Shown here: piece by piece, positions 48,355 to 56,104 of the stretch
How positions within the stretch are numbered: position 1 is the first letter of the stretch
Layout: every line of letters starts with the position of its first letter
Made by a program: the position numbers and the translations under genes
The notes under the pieces: generated by a model
What the model saw: the letters and a program-made list of their open reading frames with translations, nothing else
What the model was told of the DNA's origin: nothing
Databases searched by the model: none
Assembly (NCBI GenBank): GCA_965248035.1
Contig: OZ252054.1
Span: forward strand, 1,984,001 to 2,048,000
Length of the DNA: 64,000 nucleotides
Source of the DNA: BJGV01 sp964194745
GTDB taxonomy: Bacteria > Pseudomonadota > Gammaproteobacteria > Burkholderiales > Nitrosomonadaceae
Direction of reading: 5' to 3'

Positions 48355-48794
48355 ATTGATTCTCTCCTGCGATTAAAATCTACCTTGATAAGTATCTGTC
48401 AATAAAATACAGCTACTTCTAGTTAAATCGTTTATTATCCCATCCTTATCGGGCTTAATTTCGGACTTAATTATTATCCAGTTCAATCTATCGTCACTAC
48501 TATATCTAACTACCGCATATCTTTTTAGCTAAATAAAAATTCACGGCTTTAAAACTAAATTCTATTATTGTGATGTAAATATAAAGGAAGATGGGTACTA
48601 TAAGAAATAGATATTTCTGATGTATTACATAGATAAATATCTATGGGAATAGCGGGGACTTTAAAATCTGCTGATCTAAGATGTAATTAACTAATAAGAC
48701 GAGTTATATGAATTTTAAACTTTAGGTACCGATTTGTATCCACCGGTACTTATTCAGTAGCAGATGCCATGAAAAATACACGAGTGCTGTTTTT
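48355..48794. promoter_or_regulatory. Divergent cbbL / cbbR control region
   Basis: 440 bp, AT-rich, between divergent cbbL and cbbR. It contains a perfect 7-bp-arm palindrome at 48629-48644 and a nearby shorter one (GAAATAGATATTTC, ~48604-48617). CbbR normally binds such regions and activates cbb operons under carbon limitation. Promoter positions could not be fixed by eye. Confidence 0.6.
48629..48644. promoter_or_regulatory. Palindromic operator ATAGATAAATATCTAT
   Basis: Arms ATAGATA and TATCTAT around AA. The same box with a different centre (ATAGATGATTATCTAT) lies upstream of the second cbbR at 61811-61826. Probable LysR-type (CbbR) binding site; binding inferred. Confidence 0.6.
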
Positions 48795-49826
48795 TTGACA
48801 CGTACTAATTTAGTAGGCGAACTTGCCAGACATATAATAGTAGGCGAACTTGCCAGACATATAACTTTGCGTCAGCTGCAGGTTTTTGAAGCAGTGGCCC
48901 GCCTTGGTAGCTTTACCCGTGCGGCAGAAGAATTATATCTGGCACAACCCACCGTATCCATGCAGCTGAAAAAGCTTACTGATACTATTAGTTTACCTTT
49001 ATTTGAGCAGGTAGGAATTCGTATCCACCTAACCGAGACTGGTCGTGAACTGTATACCGTATGTCAAGAGGTATTTGATAATCTTACTAATTTAGAAACA
49101 AAAATAGCGGATATAAAAGGAGTCAAGAGTGGACTTCTAAAACTCGCTGTTATCACGTCCTCCAAGTACCTAGTTCCACATCTGCTTGGTCAGTTTGGAC
49201 GATTGCATCCAGGGATCGATTTTTCTTTAAATGTAGAGAATCGGGAACACATACTGGAGCGTATTTCAAGATATGAAGATGATCTTTGTATCCTTGGTGA
49301 ACCGCCACCGGAAAGCGAGGTTGAAGCTCACCGTTTTGTCCCGAACCCATTAGTGGCAATGGCAAGTTGTAACCATCCACTAGTGGGGGTACCAAATATT
49401 CCACTCAAGCAACTTCTTGATGAACCTTTCATTATGCGAGAGCCCGGATCAGGCACACGTGATGCCATTAACCGCTTATTAACTAGCAAAGGGCTGCGTA
49501 TCCCTGTTGCCCGTATGGAATTTGCCAGTAATGAGGCGATTAAGCAGGCGGTTGTTGCAGGACTGGGTATATCGATACTTTCGTTGCATTCACTCACGTT
49601 GGAAGGCACATCAGGGCCTATTGCAATTCTAGATGTTCAAGGACTCCCGATTCATAGATACTGGTATCTAGTTCATCCAAAGAAAAAAAAACTTTCACCT
49701 GTAACACTGGCATTCCTGGAGTTTGCAAAGATGGAAGGACAGAATATAGCCAGCAAGACTAAACAAAAACTGGAAAAAATAAGAAAATCCCGCGCGTACA
49801 AAAATAGAAAACAATTAAATAAATAG
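48795..49826 (+). CDS. cbbR: LysR-type regulator CbbR (carboxysome operon)
   Basis: 343 residues. Winged helix-turn-helix RQLQVFEAVARLGSFTRAAEELYLAQPTVSMQLKKL, then the effector domain (PSGTR-type segment EPGSGTRDAINRLL). Start uncertain: only a TTG at 48795 is available in frame, after a run of seven T; with one more T an ATG at 48769 would come into frame. The N-terminus has a 27-bp tandem duplication (48812-48863) encoding VGELARHI twice. The C-terminus has a basic ~30-residue tail. Divergent from cbbL, so the likely controller of the carboxysome operon. Homologous to the regulator at 61843-62769. Confidence 0.88.
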   Translation: MTRTNLVGELARHIIVGELARHITLRQLQVFEAVARLGSFTRAAEELYLAQPTVSMQLKKLTDTISLPLFEQVGIRIHLTETGRELYTVCQEVFDNLTNLETKIADIKGVKSGLLKLAVITSSKYLVPHLLGQFGRLHPGIDFSLNVENREHILERISRYEDDLCILGEPPPESEVEAHRFVPNPLVAMASCNHPLVGVPNIPLKQLLDEPFIMREPGSGTRDAINRLLTSKGLRIPVARMEFASNEAIKQAVVAGLGISILSLHSLTLEGTSGPIAILDVQGLPIHRYWYLVHPKKKKLSPVTLAFLEFAKMEGQNIASKTKQKLEKIRKSRAYKNRKQLNK

Positions 49827-50075
49827 TTAATAACTTAAAATAATTAAGTTACTCACGGATACAATAAAAATATTTTTTACGACTGTATTTCCCAAACCAA
49901 TGGTGGTTTCGGATAATAAGTGAAATTGGTAAACTAGAACAACACATCGCAAGGAGCTTGGGCATAATCTGAGATTCATTTCAAACGCGGTCAAACTGAA
50001 ATCCACTTAAAAAAATTATATCAAATTTACTCAATGGTCAGGGAATGTCATTGATGTGTAGCAAAATCAATAACT

Positions 50076-51032
50076 ATGCAAGATACAATAGTAGAACAAC
50101 AAAATTTGCCATTGATAAATGTGGCTGTCGCTGTAATACAAAGGGAAGATGGACACGTACTTATGGCAGAGCGTCCTTATGGAAAGGAATCTGCAGGTTT
50201 CTGGGAATTCCCGGGAGGTGAATTTGAGTCAGGAGAGAGTGCCGAGCAAGCAATCACACGGGAACTATATGAAGAATTGGGCATTAAATTAAATGTAGCC
50301 TACCCATGGATACGCTACAAGCATATTTATCCGGACAAAATTGTTAAGTTACATGTCTACCGTGTTTTCGCCTGGGAAGGGTCACCATTTGGTAGGGAAG
50401 GTCAGCACATATCCTGGGAGAATCCAAGTTCAGTTACTGTTATGCCCTTATTACCAGCGAATGACAAAATTTTACAAGCAATTGCATTGCCCTTGATATA
50501 TGCCATTATAAATGCTGGCCCTGGTATCAGGGTAAAACTTATGACGCGCCTTACATATTTGTTGGAACAAGGTGTACGTTTGATGCAGGTACATATACGC
50601 TACATGAGTCCTGAACAACATATACAGATTATGCGTCCCATCGTCAATTTGGCACATAGCTATGGTGCAAAAGTCTTAGTGAATGGAAACGAGTCGATTG
50701 CACTTAAATCTAGCGCTGACGGCATCCATCTGCCAGCCAATCAACTAATGAACACGCATAACCGACCTTGCGCACAATTATTGTCGGTCTCATGCCATAA
50801 TGCTAGTGAGCTTGCACATGCTGCTACCTTACGTGCAGATTTTGTATCATTATCACCAGTATAGTCTACGCCAACACATCCAAATGTTTCCGGCATGGGC
50901 TGGAAAAAATTTGCTGACTTAACGAATAGGCAGTCTATGCCAGTGTATGCGCTTGGAGGGCTGGATTCCAATTACCTTGAAACTGCTATGCGCCACGGTG
51001 CTCATGGGATCGCTTTGTCAAGCAATATTTGA
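50076..51032 (+). pseudogene. Nudix (MutT) - thiamine-phosphate-synthase-like fusion with in-frame stop
   Basis: N-terminal Nudix hydrolase: box GGEFESGESAEQAITRELYEELG (residues ~47-69) intact, expected to hydrolyse oxidised nucleotides. The second half is a ThiE/TenI-like barrel (LMTRLTYLLEQGVRLMQVHIR). A TAG at 50862 interrupts it after ADFVSLSPV; the same frame continues with STPTHPNVSGMGWKKF and YALGGLDSNYLETAM to a TGA at 51030. Homologues have a residue such as Gln or Leu at the TAG, so a CAG-to-TAG change is likely. The Nudix part could still work alone. Confidence 0.8.
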
Positions 51033-51274
51033 CAACATAACCATACTAGGCTTTGTATGAGTTGAAGATTCTAGTTGTAATACAAACCACACTGGTGTAG
51101 TAGCTTCCTAGTTCACAAGTTCTAATCTACTTTCAAGAAAACTTTTAACTGCTGATTCTTTGCTGGGTCTAGCATGTAATTTCACAAATAGACCAACTTT
51201 AACTACACTGGCAAATTTGTTCTAATAGTATTGATGTGTAAATGTCTGCTTTGTGCCAAAAGAAAAGTGGACAG

Positions 51275-51400
51275 TTGAGTCTAAAGCAGTCCACTAGCAT
51301 CCAACAAACTAGATGGTATATTTGTTGGTATCGTAAAATTGGAAAAAATGTAGAATAGCCTGTAGTAACGGATACAGGCTACAATTCGATTCCCGCCGCC
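51275..51400 (+). repeat. att-like repeat B (tmRNA 3'-end core)
   Basis: About 126 bp, diverged from repeats A and D but with the same layout (GGTATATTTGTTGGTAT arm words, then TACAGGCTACAATTCGATTC and CCGCCGCC). Right boundary of the module that contains the carboxysome locus. Confidence 0.72.
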
Positions 51401-51730
51401 TAGCCTATTTCATCCCAATGTTCGGAGTTTCCGAATGCCTTTGACAAACTTATTTCATAGGTATACGCTTTATTTGCCGTCTTAAATCAGACGGTCAGAT
51501 CGTGACTGATGCGAACCGGTCAGGAACGGTGCAAAAAGGAAGTTAATAGAGTTAGTGAAACGCCATACTGTCTAATTTTTTAGAGGCAATCCTTTTAATA
51601 GGGGGGTTCTATAGACGGAAATCACTATATCACTACATCACTACAGTTTCATCCAAACGCTGCGGTGCTAATGCACTGGCATACGTCGCAGTAACGCGAC
51701 GAAGTGAGGCCACATTAATGTGGCGATCCT

Positions 51731-51761
51731 GCAAAGCCCTACGATCATCGTGGGCCTTTGC
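51731..51761. other. Hairpin GCAAAGCCC / GGGCCTTTGC
   Basis: Near-perfect stem around a 12-base loop. No T-run follows on either strand, so a terminator role is uncertain; it could be a remnant of a mobile element end. Confidence 0.4.
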
Positions 51762-51872
51762 GATTGTGTGGACAGCATAGAAATAATGTTGCTATCTAGT
51801 GATTAGCACTATCTAGTGATTAGCAATCACTTACACAGGCTCTGTTCCGAGAAGTATTTTTGTTGTTACCTG

Positions 51873-51902
51873 AATGTCTGCTTTGGTTCGAAAGCAGACA
51901 TT
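51873..51902. repeat. Dispersed palindromic repeat (best copy of eleven)
   Basis: Perfect 12-bp arms, AATGTCTGCTTT and AAAGCAGACATT, around GGTTCG. Related copies, usually with loop GTGCCA or its complement: 35466-35494, 39007-39033, 39165-39192, 51241-51274, 52099-52128, 52727-52754, 55296-55322, 55482-55507, 62849-62878 and 63020-63050. All are in the accessory part of the window; none was seen in 1-35 kb. Several directly adjoin att-like repeats. Function unknown. Confidence 0.75.
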
Positions 51903-52068
51903 CAGCAACGCCTGCTTTATCAAAAAACAGATTAGTGCATTTAGCTTCCAATACAGTCCTATAACAGCCAATCATTAAGGGGGTATTATTGGGGGTATCT
52001 TAAGGAAATTGGAGCAGCTATTCTGTAGACAATGCTATGATTAGTAAGTAATTAATAGACATTGGTTA

Positions 52069-52081
52069 GATTCCCGCCGCC
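52069..52081 (+). repeat. att core C
   Basis: GATTCCCGCCGCC, matching the tmRNA 3' end, but the upstream arm differs from repeats A, B and D (GGGGGTATTATTGGGGGTAT nearby), suggesting integration by a different integrase at the same target. Confidence 0.5.
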
Positions 52082-52298
52082 CATTTATAAAAGATTGAGC
52101 ATCTGCTTTGTGCCAAAAGAAGATATTTAAGATTGAAGGATTCTTATGACTATCCGTTCTAGCATGTGATTTTAGAGAATTCTTTCTTTTGCATTTTTAA
52201 GAATAAATTATTTGAAGTCTAATAAGATCTGGTTCATTGCTTTTATTTTATATGGGTAAATAGTAGGCTTAGTAGCTTAGATCTCTTATGGAAGATTT

Positions 52299-52520
52299 AT
52301 GAAAATTTTATTATTTGTAATGTTTCTTGTTGTGCTATCCAGTGCGTTTGCTCAGGAATATAGGGATGAGCCGCAACAGTAACAGCCGCAACAGCCGCAA
52401 CAGCCGCAACAGCCGCAACAGCAGCAACAGCAACAGCAGTTTCAGCAATATCAGATGATGCAAAAATACCAAGAGTTTTACCAGAAACAGCAGCAATTAA
52501 AGCATGATCAACAGCAATAG
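52299..52520 (+). pseudogene. Gln-rich exported peptide gene with in-frame stop
   Basis: ATG at 52299 starts a signal peptide (KILLFVMFLVVLSSAFA) followed by QEYRDEPQQ and a TAA at 52380. The same frame continues with four PQQ units, a poly-Gln tract and QYQMMQKYQEFYQKQQQLKH to a TAG at 52518. CAA-to-TAA change is the simplest explanation. The repeat CCGCAACAG makes it prone to slippage. Function unknown; the upper part alone would be a 27-residue peptide. Confidence 0.55.
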
Positions 52521-52754
52521 TAACAACAGCAGCAACTCCAATAAAATTGGTGGGTTATCAGTTGCGGAATATACTTGCTTTAATCCTGCATGGACTCAAT
52601 TTATTGCTCTGCACCAGGACATGTGCCATAGAAACTATGCTTAAGTCATAAATGACAAATAGTTTAATCTTATGTAGTGCACTCTCCATTAACTTGGTAC
52701 TAAATTGATAGCATGTCCAAGATTGAGTGTCTGCTTTGTGTCAAAAGTGGACGT

Positions 52755-52880
52755 TTGCGTCCATCACAGTCCAATATCATCTAATAAATCTGCTGGTACA
52801 TTTGTTGGTATATTGAAAATAGAAAAAACCTAGATCAGCCTGCAGTAAGGGTTACAGGCTACAATTCGATTCCCGCCGTC
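52755..52880 (+). repeat. att-like repeat D (tmRNA 3'-end core)
   Basis: About 126 bp, nearly identical to repeat A, ending ATTCGATTCCCGCCGTC (one base different from the tmRNA). A tRNA-like sequence begins two bases later. Confidence 0.72.
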
Positions 52881-52882
52881 AC

Positions 52883-52959
52883 AGCCCGGATTGTGAAACT
52901 GGTAGGCACAAGGGATTTTAATCCGTTGGTCTGGAGTTCGATCCTCCCACGGCCTACCA
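52883..52959 (+). tRNA. Degenerate tRNA-like sequence (Lys-like, anticodon UUU, or UUA if read by its Leu-like 5' half)
   Basis: 77 nt ending in an encoded CCA. The T-loop TTCGATC and a mostly paired T-stem are clear, and the D-loop has the invariant GG. The 5' half resembles tRNA-Leu; the 3' half (TTTTAATC..TTGGTC) resembles tRNA-Lys. Acceptor mismatches at two of seven pairs, plus one each in the anticodon and T stems. Spacing from the T-arm gives anticodon UUU; alignment of the 5' half to tRNA-Leu would give UUA. It could be a pseudo-tRNA left by an island. Confidence 0.45.
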
Positions 52960-53095
52960 ATAAATCAAGCACTTAGTAAGAATAGGTTGACCATTTGTCA
53001 TTATGGGGTAACACAGGGGTAACTTTATACTAAGGATTTAGCTAAGAAATACACATGCAATCTAAGTCGAAGTATTGTGTATTTATCGGAATAGG

Positions 53096-53202
53096 GGGAT
53101 ACACCTAGTCTAGAACTTCCCACTCCCCATCAATGTAGTACCAGCCCTCTTTCCTTTCTCCAATTTCGGCGAAAAAATTTTTCCAGAAATAAAATCTGCA
53201 AG
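53096..53202. repeat. Repeat pair, copy 1 (copy 2 at 55373-55480)
   Basis: About 107 bp similar to 55373-55480: both run from GGGGATACACCTAGTCT (or GGGGCACACTTAGTCTT) through TCAATGTAG and CTTTCCTTT to GGCGAAAAAATTTT and AAAATCTG. Non-coding. The pair encloses three genes (53.3-55.3 kb), perhaps marking the ends of a small mobile unit. Confidence 0.55.
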
Positions 53203-53338
53203 CGCCTAAATGATGGCTGGTTATTATAGGATTGTTTTGGAACAGATATTCTTTTTCTATTGTAATGTGACATAGTGTAACTATGTGTAATTCATCAAGT
53301 AATACAAATTAATCTCTAACTTCCTATAAAGAAAAAAT

Positions 53339-53609
53339 ATGAATACAAAAGACGAATTTGTGCGCAAAATGCATTCGGAGCTAGATCAGTGGAAGAATGA
53401 AATAGATGCTCTAGTTGCCAAAGTAGATCAAACTGAGTTACGCCCACATATTGAAGCACTGCACAGCAAACGGAATGAAGCCCACAAAAAGCTGCATGAG
53501 GTCGAGCAAGCAAGCGAAAGTGCTTGGGGGGGATATGAAAATGGGTATTGAGACGGCTGTGGGCAACATAGGTGAAGCAATAAATTTAGCTAAATCTCGC
53601 TTCAAATAA
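53339..53609 (+). pseudogene. Small coiled-coil protein, frameshifted in a G run
   Basis: ATG at 53339. Encodes MNTKDEFVRKMHSELDQWKN and a charged helix typical of short coiled-coil stress-type proteins of ~90 residues. The frame stops at 53551 just after a run of seven G (53526-53532). With one G fewer the expected tail continues (DMKMGIETAVGNIGEAINLA, KSRFK) to a TAA at 53607. Mutation or sequencing error cannot be told apart here. Confidence 0.65.
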
Positions 53610-53904
53610 AGTATTCGACCTTTATAGACTTCCTTGGACGACTTTGAAGCGGCGGGAATCGTATAACAAGCTGGAAAGCATATAATACATACTTTTTACT
53701 ATTCAATATCTAGGTGTTACCACTAAAAATGCCTCAGTGGTGCCCCAGAAGAGGACTCATGCGGTAAATATCCATGCGATTTACAGCCTATTTGCCGAAA
53801 AATTGCCGAATGATTATTCCTGCCTAAATCACAAACTAGCTGGACATTGCACCTACAACAATCTTTAAGATGGTCTGCATATAGATAAAAACAAAGGGGG
53901 GGTA

Positions 53905-55104
53905 ATGGAGAGTAGGGATCCAGTGGGCGGTTTTCTTGGTGATATATATTCCACACTGAAAGAGAGAATATCTAGTCCTTTCATTTCTAGTTTTGCAATA
54001 GCCTGGCCAGTAATTAATTATAAAATTTTTGTTCTTCTTTTTTCTGATAAAGAATATGAAGCCAAAATAAAACTCATTGATGAGATGTTTGATTCTCCTG
54101 ATGAGATTGGTTTATTTATTATCATGTTCCCGCTAATCGTTGCTGGTTTTTATGTTTATGCGTGGCCTCTCTTATCAATAAAAATCAATTGGTACGTCCT
54201 AGACTAACAGCTTAAACAAATCAAAATGAGTGATGATTTGAGAGGTAACGCGGCAATTACGGAAGAAAGGGCTGTGAGGATACTTGGCGAGATTAGAGAA
54301 AAGGACAAATCTCTCTTGGCAGCAAATTTGAAAATTAGCGATCAAGAGACAGAAATAGAGACGCTTCGTAAGAACCTTGAAGCAGCTCAAGAGAAGATTA
54401 AAGCAGCTCAAGAAGTTACTAAGCATGGGATAGTTCCCAATGAACTGACCGAATCAACTTTAGAAACCGTAAGCAAACTGTCACAGCCAATAGTAATTAA
54501 GCCAGAATTTGAATCTAATAGTCTCAAAATAAAGTTAGATGGTCTTAGCTGGCGGGTGCTAGAGTTTTTAGAAACAAGCGAAAAAACGGGAGAATTAGTT
54601 ACTGAGAAAATTCTTCAACATGTTTTAGGAAAAATGGGTACAGAAGAAAAAAAGAAATTGAGCGATTCTCTAAACCGGCTTTTAGAACAACAATTCGTAA
54701 GTAAAATAAGGCCAGAAAATCAAGCTAAATTTATTTATTCAATTACTCATTTTGGCAAAAGTGCGCTCAAGAATAAATCTTTTTATGATCATCGTAATCA
54801 AGAGGCCTCAACACTAGAAACAAAGGAGGTTCAACCGAGCAAAGATTCTATCGAGTTGAACAATCTAGCGCGAGTAGTGCTCAATAAATCTGTCAGCAAG
54901 GAGGAAATGACAGGAGGTCATCAGACAGTTCGAGAGGTCAAGAACAGGCATGGAGAAGCACCATTATTTGATAAGGCTTTATCGCAGCTTGAAACACAAG
55001 GACTGTGGGAAGTTGTTGGACAAGATAATTCAGATGATGATTATTACAAAGCCACAGATAAGGGCAAGAGAGCAATAGGAAGGGGAAACAATCCCCTAAC
55101 TTAA
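53905..55104 (+). pseudogene. Membrane-anchored winged-helix/coiled-coil protein interrupted by an in-frame TAA
   Basis: The first 100 codons encode KERISSPFISSFAIAW and two transmembrane segments (~residues 27-46 and ~70-92). A TAA at 54205 follows WYVLD, and the same frame continues with QLKQIKMSDDLRGNAAITEE, a coiled coil (residues ~130-175) and a C-terminal region with two winged-helix-like parts ending at 55104. Because the frame is shared, I read it as one gene with a nonsense codon. The downstream part also has its own ATG at 54226, so two products are possible. No known function. Confidence 0.6.
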
Positions 55105-55379
55105 CCGGACTTCCTCGGTCTGCCCACCGGCCTCTTTTCTTCGGTTCTGCATTTATCCACCCAGGCGATCACATCTGACTCAAGCCATAACAACTTTGGA
55201 CTGCCTGGAATAATTAATCGAGGAGGAAGACACTTACGTTTATGTCTATATAACGGATACCTGTATGGACATATTGAGGCTGTAATGAATTTTGCGTGTC
55301 CTCTTTTGGCACAAAGCAGACACTCGGCTGAATAGAATAATATGCGTTCTTTTCCAACTAGGAGAAATAGGTGGGGCAC
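55101..55379 (-). CDS. AlpA-like DNA-binding regulator, fragment
   Basis: C-terminal residues LLWLESDVIAWVDKC and GRPRKSG resemble the end of AlpA/MerR-like phage and island regulators, and YPLYRHKRK resembles their recognition helix. The upstream part of this frame runs through a palindromic repeat (55296-55322) and looks non-homologous, so the gene is probably 5'-truncated. Such regulators often control integrase genes on islands. Confidence 0.4.
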   Translation of the reverse strand: MPHLFLLVGKERILFYSAECLLCAKRGHAKFITASICPYRYPLYRHKRKCLPPRLIIPGSPKLLWLESDVIAWVDKCRTEEKRPVGRPRKSG

Positions 55380-55480
55380 ACTTAGTCTTGGATTAACCTA
55401 CCCCCTCATCAATGTAGAACCTACCACTCTTTCCTTTTTGTAATTTTGGCGAAAAAATTTTCTAGAATGAAAATCTGTGA
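55373..55480. repeat. Repeat pair, copy 2
   Basis: Diverged copy of the sequence at 53096-53202, same orientation, followed directly by a palindromic repeat at 55482-55507. Confidence 0.55.
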
Positions 55481-55573
55481 ACATCCGCTCTAGGTCAAAA
55501 GCGGATGATTCAGAAAATCAACGTTTAAAATAAGTGCAGGTGCGAGATATTCAAGTTATTTGCAGACGACTCC

Positions 55574-56104
55574 TTAGTCTGTAGTTATCATAGTTGTACA
55601 GCGCTCCTTAACGATCTGTGATGTATTTTCATTGTCTACTCCATTAACTATCATAGCAATAACACGCTCGTCAGTTTTATAGCCATTGTGTGCTTCAAGC
55701 GGACTGGCTATTTCTATGCCAAATATATCGACAACTCTGGCAACGTTGATATTGATATTGGTTGTTTTAGCACATAGTCTTGAATCTATATAACGGTCAG
55801 AAAATCCATGGGGTATTGTATAACTAAGCATGTCATTAGGATCACTGAAAGCAATGATGTCAGTTTCACTTAGAATACGTGAATCATAATGCTCGCCATC
55901 TGCACGGCAATAAGCGTCCCGTTGACCTGTAATTTTAGGTAAATTCTGGCCAAGCTGAAACAACGGCAGTTGATTAGCAAGCATAAAAATAGGAATATGT
56001 TTTTCTTTAAATGCTTGAACAAATTTGTCAGCAAGACCCCACGTTTTCCTTAGTTCATTTTGCTTGCCCCCCCAACAATCTAGCCATACGCTGTAAACCA
56101 TCAA
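55574..56104 (-). CDS. Conserved-looking hypothetical downstream of dabA, probably 5'-truncated
   Basis: Open frame of 176 codons whose first ~17 overlap the 3' end of dabA in another frame; an internal ATG at 55984 gives 136 residues. Visible: FMLANQLPLFQLGQNLP, DILS-like DPNDMLSYTIPHGF, NINVARVVDIFGIEIASPLEAHNGY and VIAMIVNG. No family recognised. The start inside dabA next to a run of seven G suggests the remnant of a gene joined to the dab operon by a recombination event. Codon use is less GC-rich than dabA. Confidence 0.45.
   Translation of the reverse strand: MMVYSVWLDCWGGKQNELRKTWGLADKFVQAFKEKHIPIFMLANQLPLFQLGQNLPKITGQRDAYCRADGEHYDSRILSETDIIAFSDPNDMLSYTIPHGFSDRYIDSRLCAKTTNININVARVVDIFGIEIASPLEAHNGYKTDERVIAMIVNGVDNENTSQIVKERCTTMITTD

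Larger units (their letters stand above)
51033..52298. other. Gene-poor junction region with att-like repeats and hairpins
   Basis: 1.27 kb without a supported gene. It holds att-like repeat B, att core C, three palindromic repeats (51241, 51873, 52099), a GC-rich hairpin at 51731-51761 and a 17-bp tandem duplication CTATCTAGTGATTAGCA at 51792-51825. It reads as the scar of several integrations and deletions. Confidence 0.6.

Noticed and set aside
52383..52453. CAGCCGCAA repeats as a CRISPR or regulatory array
   Set aside because: Simple triplet-based repeats in frame with a Gln-rich coding sequence; no spacers.
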